A stretch of DNA of 43,751 nt, taken from contig CACFCI010000004.1 of assembly GCA_902564785.1 (NCBI GenBank), positions 1 to 43,751 of the forward strand, given 5' to 3'. The translations under genes were made by a program, and so were the position numbers. This document shows positions 29,637 to 38,650 of this stretch, piece by piece; positions within the stretch are counted from its first letter, which is position 1; each line of letters starts with the position of its first letter. Origin of the DNA: an uncultured Pelagibacteraceae bacterium (GTDB lineage Bacteria > Pseudomonadota > Alphaproteobacteria > Pelagibacterales > Pelagibacteraceae). The notes below the pieces were generated by a model, which saw nothing but the letters and a program-made list of their open reading frames with translations, was not told the DNA's origin and did not search any database.

Positions 29637-30053
29637 ATTTGCTGCTTTTTTAGCTAGTAAGTCCACCTCTTCATTTAAAGGGTTTCCGTCATGAGCTTTT
29701 ACCCAATTCCAATGAATATTCAGTGATTTATTTAAATTATATAAATCAATCCACAAATCTTTATTTTTAACATCCTCTTTTTTTGAAGTTTTCCAATTAT
29801 TGCTCAACCAAGTATTAATCCATTCAGTTATTCCATTTTTTACGTATTGAGAGTCTGTATATATTTTTATTTCGACACCAGGTTTCATTTCTTTCAAAGC
29901 ATTAATTGGAGCTAGTAACTCCATTCTATTATTTGTTGTATTTTTTTCGCTACCACTAATTTTTCTTATTTCTTTTCCATCATTTATTATTGCAGCCCAT
30001 CCTCCGTTACCTGGATTTGTCAAACAAGAGCCATCTGTGAAAATTGTAATCAT
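29628..30053 (-). CDS. rnhA: Ribonuclease HI
   Basis: It cuts RNA in RNA-DNA hybrids. The 141-residue protein has the standard four acidic residues: Asp7 in ITIFTDGSCL, Glu in NNRMELLAPI, Asp in IYTDSQYV and Asp in EVDLLAKKAA. The basic handle loop WLSNNWKTSKKEDVKNKDLW is present, as is the VKAHDGNPLNEEVD histidine loop. It shares one base with the thrB stop and is the last gene of the long minus-strand run. Confidence 0.97.
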   Translation of the reverse strand: MITIFTDGSCLTNPGNGGWAAIINDGKEIRKISGSEKNTTNNRMELLAPINALKEMKPGVEIKIYTDSQYVKNGITEWINTWLSNNWKTSKKEDVKNKDLWIDLYNLNKSLNIHWNWVKAHDGNPLNEEVDLLAKKAANLD

Positions 30054-31018
30054 TAATTTAAATAATCTTTAAATGAATTTAAATTGTTATGAGAGAGTAA
30101 TTTTTGATAATACTCATTAGGATCTTTAATTTTAATAAATGCTGTTTTTGGTGTATTTGAGTAATCATATAGTCTAGTTAATAAATATCTCAATGCAGCT
30201 CCTCTACACAAAATATTTATAGATTTTTTTTCTCTCAATGAAATTTTTTTAACACTTTCATACCCTTTGATTAAATTTTTAATTTTGTTGTTATTCATTT
30301 TGAATGTTTGTTTTTTTTGGTCAAAACAAAGTGCATTGATACATATAGCAATTTCATACATAAAATAATCATTAGCAGCAAAGTAGAAATCAATAATTCC
30401 AGAAAGCTCCTTTTTTTTGAAGAAAATATTATCTATAAATAAGTCACCATGAATAATACCTTTTGGTAATTGTTTAGGCCAATTTTTAATAATATCTATT
30501 AGATTATTTTTTAAAAATATTTTTAAATTTGAAAATTTTTTTGATTTAAATTTTATACTTTCCAGTAAAGGCTTTAAATTTCTAATACCCATTGAATTTT
30601 TTCTATTAAGTTTCATTTTTTTTGTTACTATATGCATTTGAGCAATAGTTTTACCAATTACATAGCAATCATTTGTTTTTAATATTTTTTTATCTTTACC
30701 TTCTAAGAATGAAACGATACATGCAGTTTTATTTTTTAATTTAATAAGATATTTATTTTTTTTAGTTTTATGTGGTTTAGGACAACTTATTTTTGAACTA
30801 TTTAAATTATCCATTAATTTCATAAAAAAAGGTATTTCTTCCTTTAAAACTCTTTTTTCAAAAATAGTTAATATATATTTTTTCTTTTTTGATTTAAGTA
30901 GATAGTTAGTGTTTTCTATTCCTTGCTTAATACCTTTAAAGCTTATTATTTCCTCTATATTAAAATTTTCATTAATAGTATTAATTTCCTTTTGATTTAT
31001 TTTAGTATAAACAGCCAT
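30053..31018 (-). CDS. thrB: Homoserine kinase (ThrB, APH-fold)
   Basis: It phosphorylates homoserine, providing the substrate of threonine synthase. The 321-residue protein has the aminoglycoside-phosphotransferase fold: YLLKSKKKKYILTIFEK (ATP-binding Lys region), KGIIHGDLFIDNIFF with the catalytic Asp, and SGIIDFYFA with the metal-binding Asp. This is the alphaproteobacterial ThrB type, not the GHMP type of E. coli. The order ispH-thrB-rnhA is a common alphaproteobacterial linkage. It begins two bases after ispH. Confidence 0.93.
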   Translation of the reverse strand: MAVYTKINQKEINTINENFNIEEIISFKGIKQGIENTNYLLKSKKKKYILTIFEKRVLKEEIPFFMKLMDNLNSSKISCPKPHKTKKNKYLIKLKNKTACIVSFLEGKDKKILKTNDCYVIGKTIAQMHIVTKKMKLNRKNSMGIRNLKPLLESIKFKSKKFSNLKIFLKNNLIDIIKNWPKQLPKGIIHGDLFIDNIFFKKKELSGIIDFYFAANDYFMYEIAICINALCFDQKKQTFKMNNNKIKNLIKGYESVKKISLREKKSINILCRGAALRYLLTRLYDYSNTPKTAFIKIKDPNEYYQKLLSHNNLNSFKDYLN

Positions 31019-31020
31019 TT

Positions 31021-31966
31021 TTAATTTAATTTGTTAGGAACTTTAAATACCACATCTTCTTTAATCATTTCAACTTCATCGATACTTATAGAAAATTTAT
31101 TTTTTAAATCATTAATAAAATTTTCGACTAATATTTCTGGTGCAGATGCTCCTGAAGATATACCAATAGTATGGCAATTTTCTATTTGATCAAATGGTAT
31201 TGAGCTTTCCGAATGAATAAGTTGTGAATTTTCACATCCTGATTTTTTTTGCTACCTCTACAAGCCTAACAGAATTTGAAGAGTTTCTGCTTCCAATAAC
31301 AAAAAACATATCACAATTTTTTGCAATATTTTTTACAGCCATTTGGCGGTTTGTAGTTGCATAACAGATATCTTCTTTCATTGGCTCTTTTATATCTGGA
31401 AATTTATTTTTCAATAATTTGATTATTTCTTTTGTATCATCAACTGACAAAGTAGTCTGTGTAATATAAGCTATTTTTTTGTCTAAATTATTTTGATACT
31501 TGCTAGCATCTTCTTCGCTTTGGATTAAATCTATTGAGCCTTCAGTTAGTTGACCCATAGTTCCTATTACCTCTGGATGGTTTTTGTGACCAATTAAAAG
31601 TATATGATAACCAGCTTTATTTAAATTTTCGGCTTCCCTATGAACTTTAGATACGAGCGGACACGTGGCATCAATATAGGTCATTTTATAATTTTTTGCA
31701 TCTTCAGGTATTTTTTTTGGTACTCCGTGGGCAGAAAAAATTACTGGTCGTGATTTATCCTTGATTTCCTCTAGCTCTTCGACAAATATTGCTCCTTTAT
31801 TTTTTAAATTATCCACAACATGTTTGTTGTGCACAATTTCATGTCGTACGTAAACTGGAGCACCAAACTTTTGTATAGATTTTTCTACTATTTCAATTGC
31901 TCTTTCAACACCAGCACAAAATCCACGAGGTGCAGATAATAATATTTTTAATTCTTTATTTTTCAT
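31021..31966 (-). CDS. ispH: 4-hydroxy-3-methylbut-2-enyl diphosphate reductase, frame broken by a 1-base insertion
   Basis: The last MEP-pathway enzyme makes IPP and DMAPP with a [4Fe-4S] cluster. Cluster ligands are visible in APRGFCAGV (Cys17), [10 protein letters not shown] and [11 protein letters not shown], along with [17 protein letters not shown] and [10 protein letters not shown]. At the eight-A run (plus-strand T 31243-31250) the frame ends prematurely. Removing one A continues it as [11 protein letters not shown], with the conserved [16 protein letters not shown] and a proper stop at 31021, giving 314 residues. All cluster ligands lie before the break, but about 73 C-terminal residues are lost as written. 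It overlaps blh by 11 bases. Sequence error, or transcriptional slippage on A8, is more plausible than true loss, as the gene is essential. Confidence 0.94.
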
Positions 31967-32891
31967 TTTTTTCTAAAAAATATTCCAGCAATATATGTGG
32001 AAAGGTTAAAGACGCCAAACCTATAAATATTATTTTTAAAATTGCACTATCCAAATTGTATGAATTATTAAGCAGATATAGAGCTATAAAAGAAAAAACA
32101 GCTGTTAAAATTGTTAAAGGTAAAGCTTTTTTAACAAACAAACTAAACCCATTAACTATACTATTTGGATCAAGATCAATAGCGAGTGAAATTGAATGTC
32201 TAATTGAGTGTAAAAAACAGAAATAAACAGTAAAAGCTATCAGTGGAGATAAATAATAATTTAATATTAAAATTGAAAAAAAATCTAAAAAAACTACAAA
32301 TTTTTTGATTTCAAAATTCTTTAAGAAAAGAAAAATACTAGACAGGGTGCTACAGAATATTCCTATTTGAATTACTTTATTTGTCTCAATAAAATTTAAA
32401 CTTGAATAAAATATCTCATTATCGATTAATAATAATTTGAAAATCGCTATTGTTTCCTGAAAATGAAAATACAAAGGGGCAAGTATAATTAAAAATCCTT
32501 TAAAAAAATAAAGTATTTGAGTGAAATAAGATCTGTCATTTATCAAAAATTGTGTATCTTCTTTACCAAAGTGGTAGGAGGCGATTGTTAAAAAAAGAAT
32601 TAAAGTCATAGATGGCAAAAGTATCCAAGTTACTATAACTATTGCTGAAATTAAAATATATGTAATATAAAATATATAAGTTGATTTTATATTAAATAAA
32701 CTAAGCAGTTTTTTTCCTTTATTATGATCTAATGAACCATGGGAAACTCCTATAATTAAAATTAAAAGTAAACACAAAATTGATGAAATATTTAAATTAT
32801 TAAATTTAAACAGCAAAATGCAAAAAATGTTTACAAAAAAGAAAAAAATAAATGAATGATTAAGATTTATTTTTTTAATTTTATTATTCAT
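31956..32891 (-). CDS. blh: Beta-carotene 15,15'-dioxygenase, Brp/Blh family
   Basis: It cleaves beta-carotene into two molecules of retinal, the chromophore of proteorhodopsin. The 311-residue protein is very hydrophobic, with about eight or nine membrane segments. The iron-binding histidines fit the family: GVSHGSLDH (His51, His56), ASYHFGKED (His107) and CFLHSIRHS (His228, His232). It lies one base after crtY and overlaps ispH by 11 bases. Its presence implies a rhodopsin elsewhere in the genome; none is encoded in this window. Confidence 0.93.
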   Translation of the reverse strand: MNNKIKKINLNHSFIFFFFVNIFCILLFKFNNLNISSILCLLLILIIGVSHGSLDHNKGKKLLSLFNIKSTYIFYITYILISAIVIVTWILLPSMTLILFLTIASYHFGKEDTQFLINDRSYFTQILYFFKGFLIILAPLYFHFQETIAIFKLLLIDNEIFYSSLNFIETNKVIQIGIFCSTLSSIFLFLKNFEIKKFVVFLDFFSILILNYYLSPLIAFTVYFCFLHSIRHSISLAIDLDPNSIVNGFSLFVKKALPLTILTAVFSFIALYLLNNSYNLDSAILKIIFIGLASLTFPHILLEYFLEKNEK

Positions 32892-32892
32892 A

Positions 32893-33957
32893 TTAAATTA
32901 TTGCTTTTAAAAATTTCCATTTAGGCATTTTTAAAATAATCTCTAAATCTTGAGAAAAATTACTTTTATTTGAAAGGAAATTTATAGCTGTTTCAGGTGA
33001 GCTATCAAAAATTTTATAAAATATTTTTCCCATTTCAGGGGAATTTTTTTTAAGAACATTTAAAAAAATTTTATCTAAAAAATCGTATTTTGTTTTTATC
33101 TTAAATAAATCTACATTTTTTATATTTTCGATGTTATCTCTTATATATTTGCTATGTTCTTGAATATTTAAAAATGTATATCCTGTACTTAATCTTGTCA
33201 TACCTCCAGCAGAGCCGATAAGTATTTCATTTGTTTTTTTTAATTTGTTTGGTCTAAATAAGGGAATTGATCCAATTTCTCTAAAATTTACTTTACAATT
33301 TCTAATGTTTAAATGTTTCGATAAATAATTATCGATTTGTTCATCATAGTCTTTTAAGTTTTGATTATTTAATTCCGATATCCAAGTGGTCTCAACGAGA
33401 GCATTTTTTTTATCAAAAGGGAGTGTATAAAAAAAATGCACTCTATTTCTTTGATCACAAGCAAAATCCATTAAGTTTAATAATTCATCATCAAAGAAAT
33501 CCTTCTCTGTTTCTATTTCTACTCCACAAAAATGTTGCCATAAATCATGTTGATTATTCTCAAAATTTGAAACACTATTAAAAATTATTGAATTAGATTT
33601 ATCTATTTCATTAATATTTTTAAAGAATTGAATGTTTTTATTTAATTTAAGCTTTGTTAATATTTTTTGATAAAATATTCCACTATCTATAGTTTGATAA
33701 GGTGTTGATTTACATTCAATATATTTTGTTTCATTAGGTGTATTTACTGAAAAAGTATTCCAGCTTTTTTTTACACAATCTTCAAAATTATGCGGAAAAA
33801 CTTTCCAGAATGACCAGGTCTTATCTCTTTTATACTCATCGCGCGGCTCAATGATTGCCAAAGTTTTATCTTTTAATTTATCATAAATTTCTAACTCATA
33901 TGCCAATGAAAGACCTGCACAACCCCCGCCTATAATTATGTAATCAAATTCTTTCAT
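32893..33957 (-). CDS. crtY: Lycopene beta-cyclase
   Basis: It closes both ends of lycopene to give beta-carotene. The 354-residue protein begins with the dinucleotide fold DYIIIGGGCAGLSLAYEL, followed by RDEYKRDKTWSFW, typical of CrtY. Further conserved parts are HFFYTLPFDKKNALVETTWIS and GSAGGMTRLSTGYTF. It overlaps crtB by 14 bases and is followed by blh after one base, so synthesis of beta-carotene and its cleavage are translationally linked. Confidence 0.94.
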   Translation of the reverse strand: MKEFDYIIIGGGCAGLSLAYELEIYDKLKDKTLAIIEPRDEYKRDKTWSFWKVFPHNFEDCVKKSWNTFSVNTPNETKYIECKSTPYQTIDSGIFYQKILTKLKLNKNIQFFKNINEIDKSNSIIFNSVSNFENNQHDLWQHFCGVEIETEKDFFDDELLNLMDFACDQRNRVHFFYTLPFDKKNALVETTWISELNNQNLKDYDEQIDNYLSKHLNIRNCKVNFREIGSIPLFRPNKLKKTNEILIGSAGGMTRLSTGYTFLNIQEHSKYIRDNIENIKNVDLFKIKTKYDFLDKIFLNVLKKNSPEMGKIFYKIFDSSPETAINFLSNKSNFSQDLEIILKMPKWKFLKAII

Positions 33958-34795
33958 TTAAATTTATTTCTTCATTAATTAAATTATGATCATGATTAAT
34001 ATTATCATCGTTTTTACTTAAAAATGATAACTTTATTAGGTCAAAAATAGATAAAAAAGTTTCAATAATTTTTTCAATATTTGAAACATAAATTTTTCCA
34101 GACTTTTTATAATTTTCTATATTTTGTTTATTTAGAATTTTATATCCTATTTTTCTATAAACTCTTCTTGCAACTAAAATAGAAAATCTGAAACTTACTG
34201 GGATTTCTTTTATTGAGTAAAATGAGTTCTCATAAAACTGTTCTGACAGCTTGATTGTGGTCTTTATTTCCTCAAAACTTTCACCGATATAAAATCTATT
34301 ATTCTTTTTATCTTCAATAACATCTCTAGAAATATTTGTTAATTGCATAGCAATCCCAAGATCAATAGCTGACTTTAAAGATTGTTCTTTGTGAACATTC
34401 AATATTTTAGCCATCATCAATCCAACTGTTCCAGCCACCCTGTAGGAATATATTAATAACTCTTTTTTTGAATTAAGTTTAACATTTTCTTTTATATCAG
34501 AATTAATACCCTCAAATAAATCCTCTACAATTTTAGTAGAAATATTAAATTCATTAATAATATCCCACATGTTTTTAATAACTGGATCATCATAATTTTT
34601 ATTTACAAAATTATTTTTAAATTTAATAAAATTATCTTTTTTTACTTCAATTTTATTTTCATCATCAGCAATATTATCTGCTTCTCTACAAAAATCATAA
34701 AGCGCAGAACATTTTTCATAGGTTTTTTTTGGTAAAAAAAAACCTGCCCAATTGAAAGATTTTGCGTAAATAGCTAAATAATTCTTTGTTAACAT
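33944..34795 (-). CDS. crtB: Phytoene synthase
   Basis: It condenses two geranylgeranyl diphosphates to phytoene. The 283-residue squalene/phytoene synthase-fold protein has the first Asp-rich motif in YDFCREADNIADDE near residues 32-45 and the second in QLTNISRDVIED. SYRVAGTVGLMMAKIL lies between them. It is slightly shorter than usual at the N-terminus but all motifs are present. It shares one base with the crtI stop (TAATG). The gene for its substrate, crtE, is not in the window. Confidence 0.95.
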   Translation of the reverse strand: MLTKNYLAIYAKSFNWAGFFLPKKTYEKCSALYDFCREADNIADDENKIEVKKDNFIKFKNNFVNKNYDDPVIKNMWDIINEFNISTKIVEDLFEGINSDIKENVKLNSKKELLIYSYRVAGTVGLMMAKILNVHKEQSLKSAIDLGIAMQLTNISRDVIEDKKNNRFYIGESFEEIKTTIKLSEQFYENSFYSIKEIPVSFRFSILVARRVYRKIGYKILNKQNIENYKKSGKIYVSNIEKIIETFLSIFDLIKLSFLSKNDDNINHDHNLINEEINLNERI

Positions 34796-36255
34796 TAAAA
34801 TAATTTATCTAAAACTTTTGCTGAAGAGAGGACACCTGGAACCCCAGCACCGGGATGTGTACCCGCACCAACAAAGTACAAACCATCGTAAATTTCTGAT
34901 TTATTATGAAATCTGAAATATGCGGATTGTGTAAATTTAGGTTGAATTGAAAACCCTGATCCAAATTTTGTATTTAATTCTTTTTCAAAGTAATCAGGTG
35001 TAAGATAAAAATCTTCAACTATATTTTTCTTAAGATCCGGCATTAAGTCTTTTTCCATTTTTTCAATTACAAGATTTTTCATTTTCTCACCCTCATTTTC
35101 CCAATTTATTTTTGACTGATTGTTAGGGACAGGCACTAACACATAAAAACAATCATTTCCTTCTGGGGCCATAGTTTTATCGGTCGCTGTAGGTCTGTGA
35201 AGATAATAGCTTATATCATTATTTAATTTTTTCTTATCAAATATATCATCAAGATGTTCCTTATACTTGTTTCCAAACTTTATTGTATGATGTTCAACAT
35301 TTTCATAAATTTTTTTTGTACCAAAATAGTAAACAAATAAACCCATAGAATATTCCATTCGATTTTTTTTCCAATTAAACAACATGGAACCCCCGTTGTT
35401 TTTGCTTAACATTTTCTCATAAAATGCTGGTGGATCTGCATTACAAATAACATTATCTGCATTAATTTCATTTTCATTATTTAATTTTACACCACTTATT
35501 TTATTATTTTTTGTTACAATTTCAGTTACCTCACTGGTTTTTATTATTTCAATACCAACCTCATTCATTAACTTTTCAAAACCTTTTATTATATTTCCAG
35601 TTCCTCCAACTGAATAATGTATTCCCCATTTTTTTTCTAAATAAAGAATTAATCCATAAATAGAAGTGGTAGTAAAAGGATTGCCCCCAACTAGTAAAGG
35701 ATGCATGCTAAGCATTCTTCTTAATTTTTCATTTTTTATATAAGATGAAACAAGTGAGTAAACTGATTTATAACTTTTAAGTTTTAATAGAGCAGGCAAT
35801 TGTTGCATCATTACAAAAGGTTTATCAAATGGTACATCTGCAAGTTCTAAAAAACCTTTATCAAATATTTTTTTTGTAAAATTAACTAATTTTTCATATC
35901 CATTTACATCTTCTTTGCTAAGCTTCTCAATTTGGTCTTTCATCTCTATTTCGTCACCTGAATAGTTAAATTTAGTTTTGTCTTCAAAAATAAATTGGTA
36001 CCAAATTTTAAGTGGAGTTAGTTCTATATAATTTTTTGGATCTTTATTGAATAACTCGAACAATTCATTGATTAAGTAGGGTGCAGTAATTACTGTTGGT
36101 CCAGCATCAAATATAAATCCGTTTTTCTTAAAAACTCTTGCTCTTCCACCTAGGTCTGACTGTTTTTCTATTAATTTTACGTTATGTCCTTTTGCCTTAA
36201 GCCTTAGCGCTGCTGCGATCCCACCAAATCCTGATCCAATGACTATAGAGTTCAT
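34795..36255 (-). CDS. crtI: Phytoene desaturase (bacterial CrtI type)
   Basis: It introduces the double bonds that convert phytoene to lycopene. The 486-residue flavoprotein begins with the FAD fold VIGSGFGGIAAALRLKAKG and GGRARVFKKNGFIFDAGPT, both typical of CrtI. It ends with GLYFVGAGTHPGAGVPGVLS, the second FAD motif. It is the first crt gene, 39 bases after atpF in the same direction. I see no terminator in that gap and only a weak promoter-like pair (TTACAA, TATAAA with a 14-base spacer), so read-through from the FO operon is likely. Confidence 0.96.
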   Translation of the reverse strand: MNSIVIGSGFGGIAAALRLKAKGHNVKLIEKQSDLGGRARVFKKNGFIFDAGPTVITAPYLINELFELFNKDPKNYIELTPLKIWYQFIFEDKTKFNYSGDEIEMKDQIEKLSKEDVNGYEKLVNFTKKIFDKGFLELADVPFDKPFVMMQQLPALLKLKSYKSVYSLVSSYIKNEKLRRMLSMHPLLVGGNPFTTTSIYGLILYLEKKWGIHYSVGGTGNIIKGFEKLMNEVGIEIIKTSEVTEIVTKNNKISGVKLNNENEINADNVICNADPPAFYEKMLSKNNGGSMLFNWKKNRMEYSMGLFVYYFGTKKIYENVEHHTIKFGNKYKEHLDDIFDKKKLNNDISYYLHRPTATDKTMAPEGNDCFYVLVPVPNNQSKINWENEGEKMKNLVIEKMEKDLMPDLKKNIVEDFYLTPDYFEKELNTKFGSGFSIQPKFTQSAYFRFHNKSEIYDGLYFVGAGTHPGAGVPGVLSSAKVLDKLF

Positions 36256-36294
36256 TTTAATAATTTATAGCTTTTTTGAAAAATTGTAAGTGTA

Positions 36295-36792
36295 TTATGA
36301 GTTAATTTTTTTTAACTCTGCTTTAGTTTCATCTAAATTTTTTTGAAACACAGCATCTAATTTTGACTTGTCTACAGATGTAGTTATTATTTTTTTAACT
36401 GAGTCCACGGCAATCTTTATTGATGCATCCTTAATTTCATTTAAAGCCGCTTCTTTCATCTGACTTATTTTACTTTCAGCTAAATTTTTTTTAATTTCTG
36501 ATGATTTATGAAACTTATCATTCATCTCAATTACTAATCTATCTGCATCTTTTTTGGCGTTCTCAAGAATTTCGTTGCTAACAGACTGAGCTGTATCTAA
36601 TTTTTTTTGTGAATTATCTAATAGTGTTTTTGCTTCAGTTCTTAATTTTTCACTTTCATCAATTTCATTTTTAATGTCAGATATCATTTTATCTAACATC
36701 TCAGAAATTTTTTGAGGAATTTTAAGGTAAATTAACGCTCCAAAAAAAATAATAAATGATACGGCTACCCAAAATGTTGCATCAATTGCCAT
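36295..36792 (-). CDS. atpF: ATP synthase FO subunit b
   Basis: Stator subunit linking FO to F1. Started at MAIDATFWVAV it has 165 residues: one membrane helix (about 5-25) and a long charged helix that dimerises with b'. The frame is open 13 codons further upstream, but this ATG has GGAG nine bases before it and the MAxDATFW start is typical of alphaproteobacterial b subunits. It overlaps the b' gene by 11 bases. It is the last FO gene and precedes crtI. Confidence 0.93.
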   Translation of the reverse strand: MAIDATFWVAVSFIIFFGALIYLKIPQKISEMLDKMISDIKNEIDESEKLRTEAKTLLDNSQKKLDTAQSVSNEILENAKKDADRLVIEMNDKFHKSSEIKKNLAESKISQMKEAALNEIKDASIKIAVDSVKKIITTSVDKSKLDAVFQKNLDETKAELKKINS

Positions 36793-37372
36793 AGTATTTA
36801 TCTCCATTTCTTTTAGATAAATCATCAACAATTGCAGATATACTACTATTATTTACTTCAGCCCCAATTAGTTTTTGCAATAACTCTGATGAAGTCTCAA
36901 TAGCAATTTTATTTATTTTATCTGGCGCATTTTTTCTTAAAGCATCTATTTCTTTTTCAGCCTCAGCAATTTCATTATCAATTTGTTTATCAAGTACTTC
37001 TCTTTTAGCACCAATGTCTTTTAGTGCTTTTTCTCTTGCTTGATTGAAAATACTATTAGCCTCAAGTTTGCTTTTAGATATAATTTCATCGTATTCTTTT
37101 AGTTTTGCATCACTATCATTTCTTTGTTTCTCAGCAGCCTCAATATTTTCTAATATTTGAGATTTTCTCGATTCCAAGTTATTACTAATTTTTGGTAGTA
37201 TTAGTTTAGATAAAACCAAATACATAATACCAAAAGTAAGTATTAGCCAAAAAATTTGAGAAACCCAAAACTCTGGATTTAATTGAGGCATACCTCCGCT
37301 TTCAGCTGTAAAAGCTTCTTTAATAAAAAAGAAGCTAAAAAATATTGACTGAAAATATATTTTTTTAACCAT
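36782..37372 (-). CDS. atpG: ATP synthase FO subunit b'
   Basis: The second, divergent b-type stator subunit found in alphaproteobacteria and photosynthetic bacteria. It has 196 residues from MVKKIYF: a possible signal-like hydrophobic head (about 5-17), then GGMPQLNPEFWVSQIFWLILTF, which begins the main membrane helix. A long charged coiled coil with SRKSQILENIEAAEKQR follows. A TTG five codons earlier would reach into atpE, so I prefer this ATG. It lies four bases after atpE. The symbol atpG is used for b' in some genomes; atpF2 is an alternative. Confidence 0.92.
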   Translation of the reverse strand: MVKKIYFQSIFFSFFFIKEAFTAESGGMPQLNPEFWVSQIFWLILTFGIMYLVLSKLILPKISNNLESRKSQILENIEAAEKQRNDSDAKLKEYDEIISKSKLEANSIFNQAREKALKDIGAKREVLDKQIDNEIAEAEKEIDALRKNAPDKINKIAIETSSELLQKLIGAEVNNSSISAIVDDLSKRNGDKYYGN

Positions 37373-37376
37373 CAAT

Positions 37377-37604
37377 TTAAAACGCAAAGAGAATGATTAA
37401 TGCAACTACCAATCCGAATAATCCTGTAGCTTCTGCAAGTGCAAAACCTAAAAGCAAGTTAGGAAATTGTTTTTGTGCTGCAGATGGATTTCTCATTGCA
37501 CCAGACAAATAATTTCCAAAAATTATTCCGATACCAACACCGGCTCCAGCTAAAGCAATTGCTGCTAAACCTGCTCCGATCATTTTTGCTGCTTCTAATT
37601 CCAT
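37377..37604 (-). CDS. atpE: ATP synthase FO subunit c (proteolipid)
   Basis: It forms the rotating c-ring. The 75 residues make two helices joined by the polar loop RNPSAAQ near 38-44. The proton-binding carboxylate is Glu58 in FALAEATGLFGLVVALI. Gly-rich GAGVGIGIIFG packs the first helix. The residues around Glu58 are those of a proton type; I see no Gln/Ser/Thr set that would signal sodium binding. It has the strongest ribosome binding site in the operon, as needed for many copies per complex. Confidence 0.98.
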   Translation of the reverse strand: MELEAAKMIGAGLAAIALAGAGVGIGIIFGNYLSGAMRNPSAAQKQFPNLLLGFALAEATGLFGLVVALIILFAF

Positions 37605-37609
37605 TATAT

Positions 37610-37616
37610 CCTCCTC
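37610..37616 (-). promoter_or_regulatory. Strong Shine-Dalgarno site of atpE
   Basis: On the minus strand GAGGAGG lies five bases before the atpE ATG, nearly full complementarity to the 16S rRNA tail. Most genes of this window have weak or no such site, so this one probably raises c-subunit synthesis to match ring stoichiometry. The groES and groEL starts also have AGGAG, but shorter matches. Confidence 0.75.
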
Positions 37617-37621
37617 TGTTA

Positions 37622-38356
37622 TTAATGGTGTAAATTTAATGCATCATTTAAATAGATGCAGGTTAAGATTGCAAAAACATAAGCTTGAAGAAAAGCAACT
37701 AAGATCTCCAAACCAGTTAACGCAACCGAAAAACTTAGTGGAAGCCACCCACCAACTATTCCAAGGCTAATTACAAAGCCTCCGAAAACTTTCATCATTG
37801 TATGACCAGCCATCATATTGGCAAATAATCTAACTGATAAACTTATAGGTCTACTTAAATAAGAAATAATTTCTATGACAACAATTAAAGGGAGTAATAC
37901 TGCAGGCACTCCACTTGGAACAAATAATTTTAGATACCCAAATCCATGTTTAATAAACCCGATTACAGTCACTCCAATAAATATAAATGCTGCGAGCACA
38001 AATGTTACAATGATATGACTGGTTACAGTGAAAGTATAAGGTATCATTCCAAACATGTTACAAAATAAAACAAACATGAATAGAGAAAATATAAATGCAA
38101 AGTATGGTTTAGCTTTTGATCCAGCTGTATCGCTGATCATTTTGGATACAAAGGTATAGCTAAGTTCTGCTAATAATTGAATTTTGTTTGGTAGTATTGA
38201 ATTTTTTTTTGATCCTAAATTAAAGACTAACAAAATAGATACAGTACTTAAAATCATAAACAAACTTGCGTTCGTAAAAGATATGTCGAATGCTCCAACT
38301 TTAATTTCTGGTCCAATTCTATAAACATCAAATTGGGACATAGGATTTGCTGCCAT
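37622..38356 (-). CDS. atpB: ATP synthase FO subunit a
   Basis: It forms the two proton half-channels against the c-ring. The 244 residues have five or six membrane segments. The essential Arg is Arg176 in SLSVRLFANMMAGH, followed by the conserved Asn and His. The start MAANPMSQFDVYRIGP is usual for alphaproteobacterial subunit a, and the final part has LEILVAFLQAYVFAILTCIYLNDA. It lies nine bases after atpI and 17 before atpE. Confidence 0.97.
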   Translation of the reverse strand: MAANPMSQFDVYRIGPEIKVGAFDISFTNASLFMILSTVSILLVFNLGSKKNSILPNKIQLLAELSYTFVSKMISDTAGSKAKPYFAFIFSLFMFVLFCNMFGMIPYTFTVTSHIIVTFVLAAFIFIGVTVIGFIKHGFGYLKLFVPSGVPAVLLPLIVVIEIISYLSRPISLSVRLFANMMAGHTMMKVFGGFVISLGIVGGWLPLSFSVALTGLEILVAFLQAYVFAILTCIYLNDALNLHH

Positions 38357-38365
38357 AATACTTAT

Positions 38366-38641
38366 TTATTTTTGCATTTTTTTTGCAGATCTAATCACAT
38401 TGGTTATTCCAGCAACCACACCAACAAAAAAAAATATTAATATAAACCAGGGTTTAGTACCAAAGGTCTTGTCAAAAATAAACCCAATAATTGTCCCCAC
38501 GGCTACTGCAGAAACAAGTTCTGTGCTCAATTTGAATGCAGTTCCTATAGGTGAGGGGTCATTCTTCTTATTATAAAGATTTTTCTTTGAAATCTTACTT
38601 TTTGCAATCTCTAAGCGAGTTTTGAAAGGATCTTTTGGCAT
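38366..38641 (-). CDS. atpI: ATP synthase accessory protein AtpI/AtpZ
   Basis: A 91-residue membrane protein with a basic N-terminal tail and two membrane helices (about 38-56 and 64-82) separated by the loop DKTFGTKPW. Such proteins help assemble the c-ring and may conduct magnesium or calcium. The GTIIGFIFDKTFGTKPWFI pattern is typical. It starts the FO operon after smc, nine bases away, and is not a core subunit. Confidence 0.88.
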   Translation of the reverse strand: MPKDPFKTRLEIAKSKISKKNLYNKKNDPSPIGTAFKLSTELVSAVAVGTIIGFIFDKTFGTKPWFILIFFFVGVVAGITNVIRSAKKMQK

Positions 38642-38650
38642 TTATATAGT

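Noticed and set aside
33944..36255. Whether crtE or a rhodopsin gene is hidden in or beside the crt block.
   Set aside because: Every reading frame here is accounted for by crtI and crtB; no prenyltransferase DDxxD pair or seven-helix retinal protein appears in the window.
36256..36294. Possible promoter for crtI in the 39-base gap after atpF (TTACAA and TATAAA).
   Set aside because: The 14-base spacer is poor and such hexamers are common in AT-rich DNA, so I did not list it as a feature.
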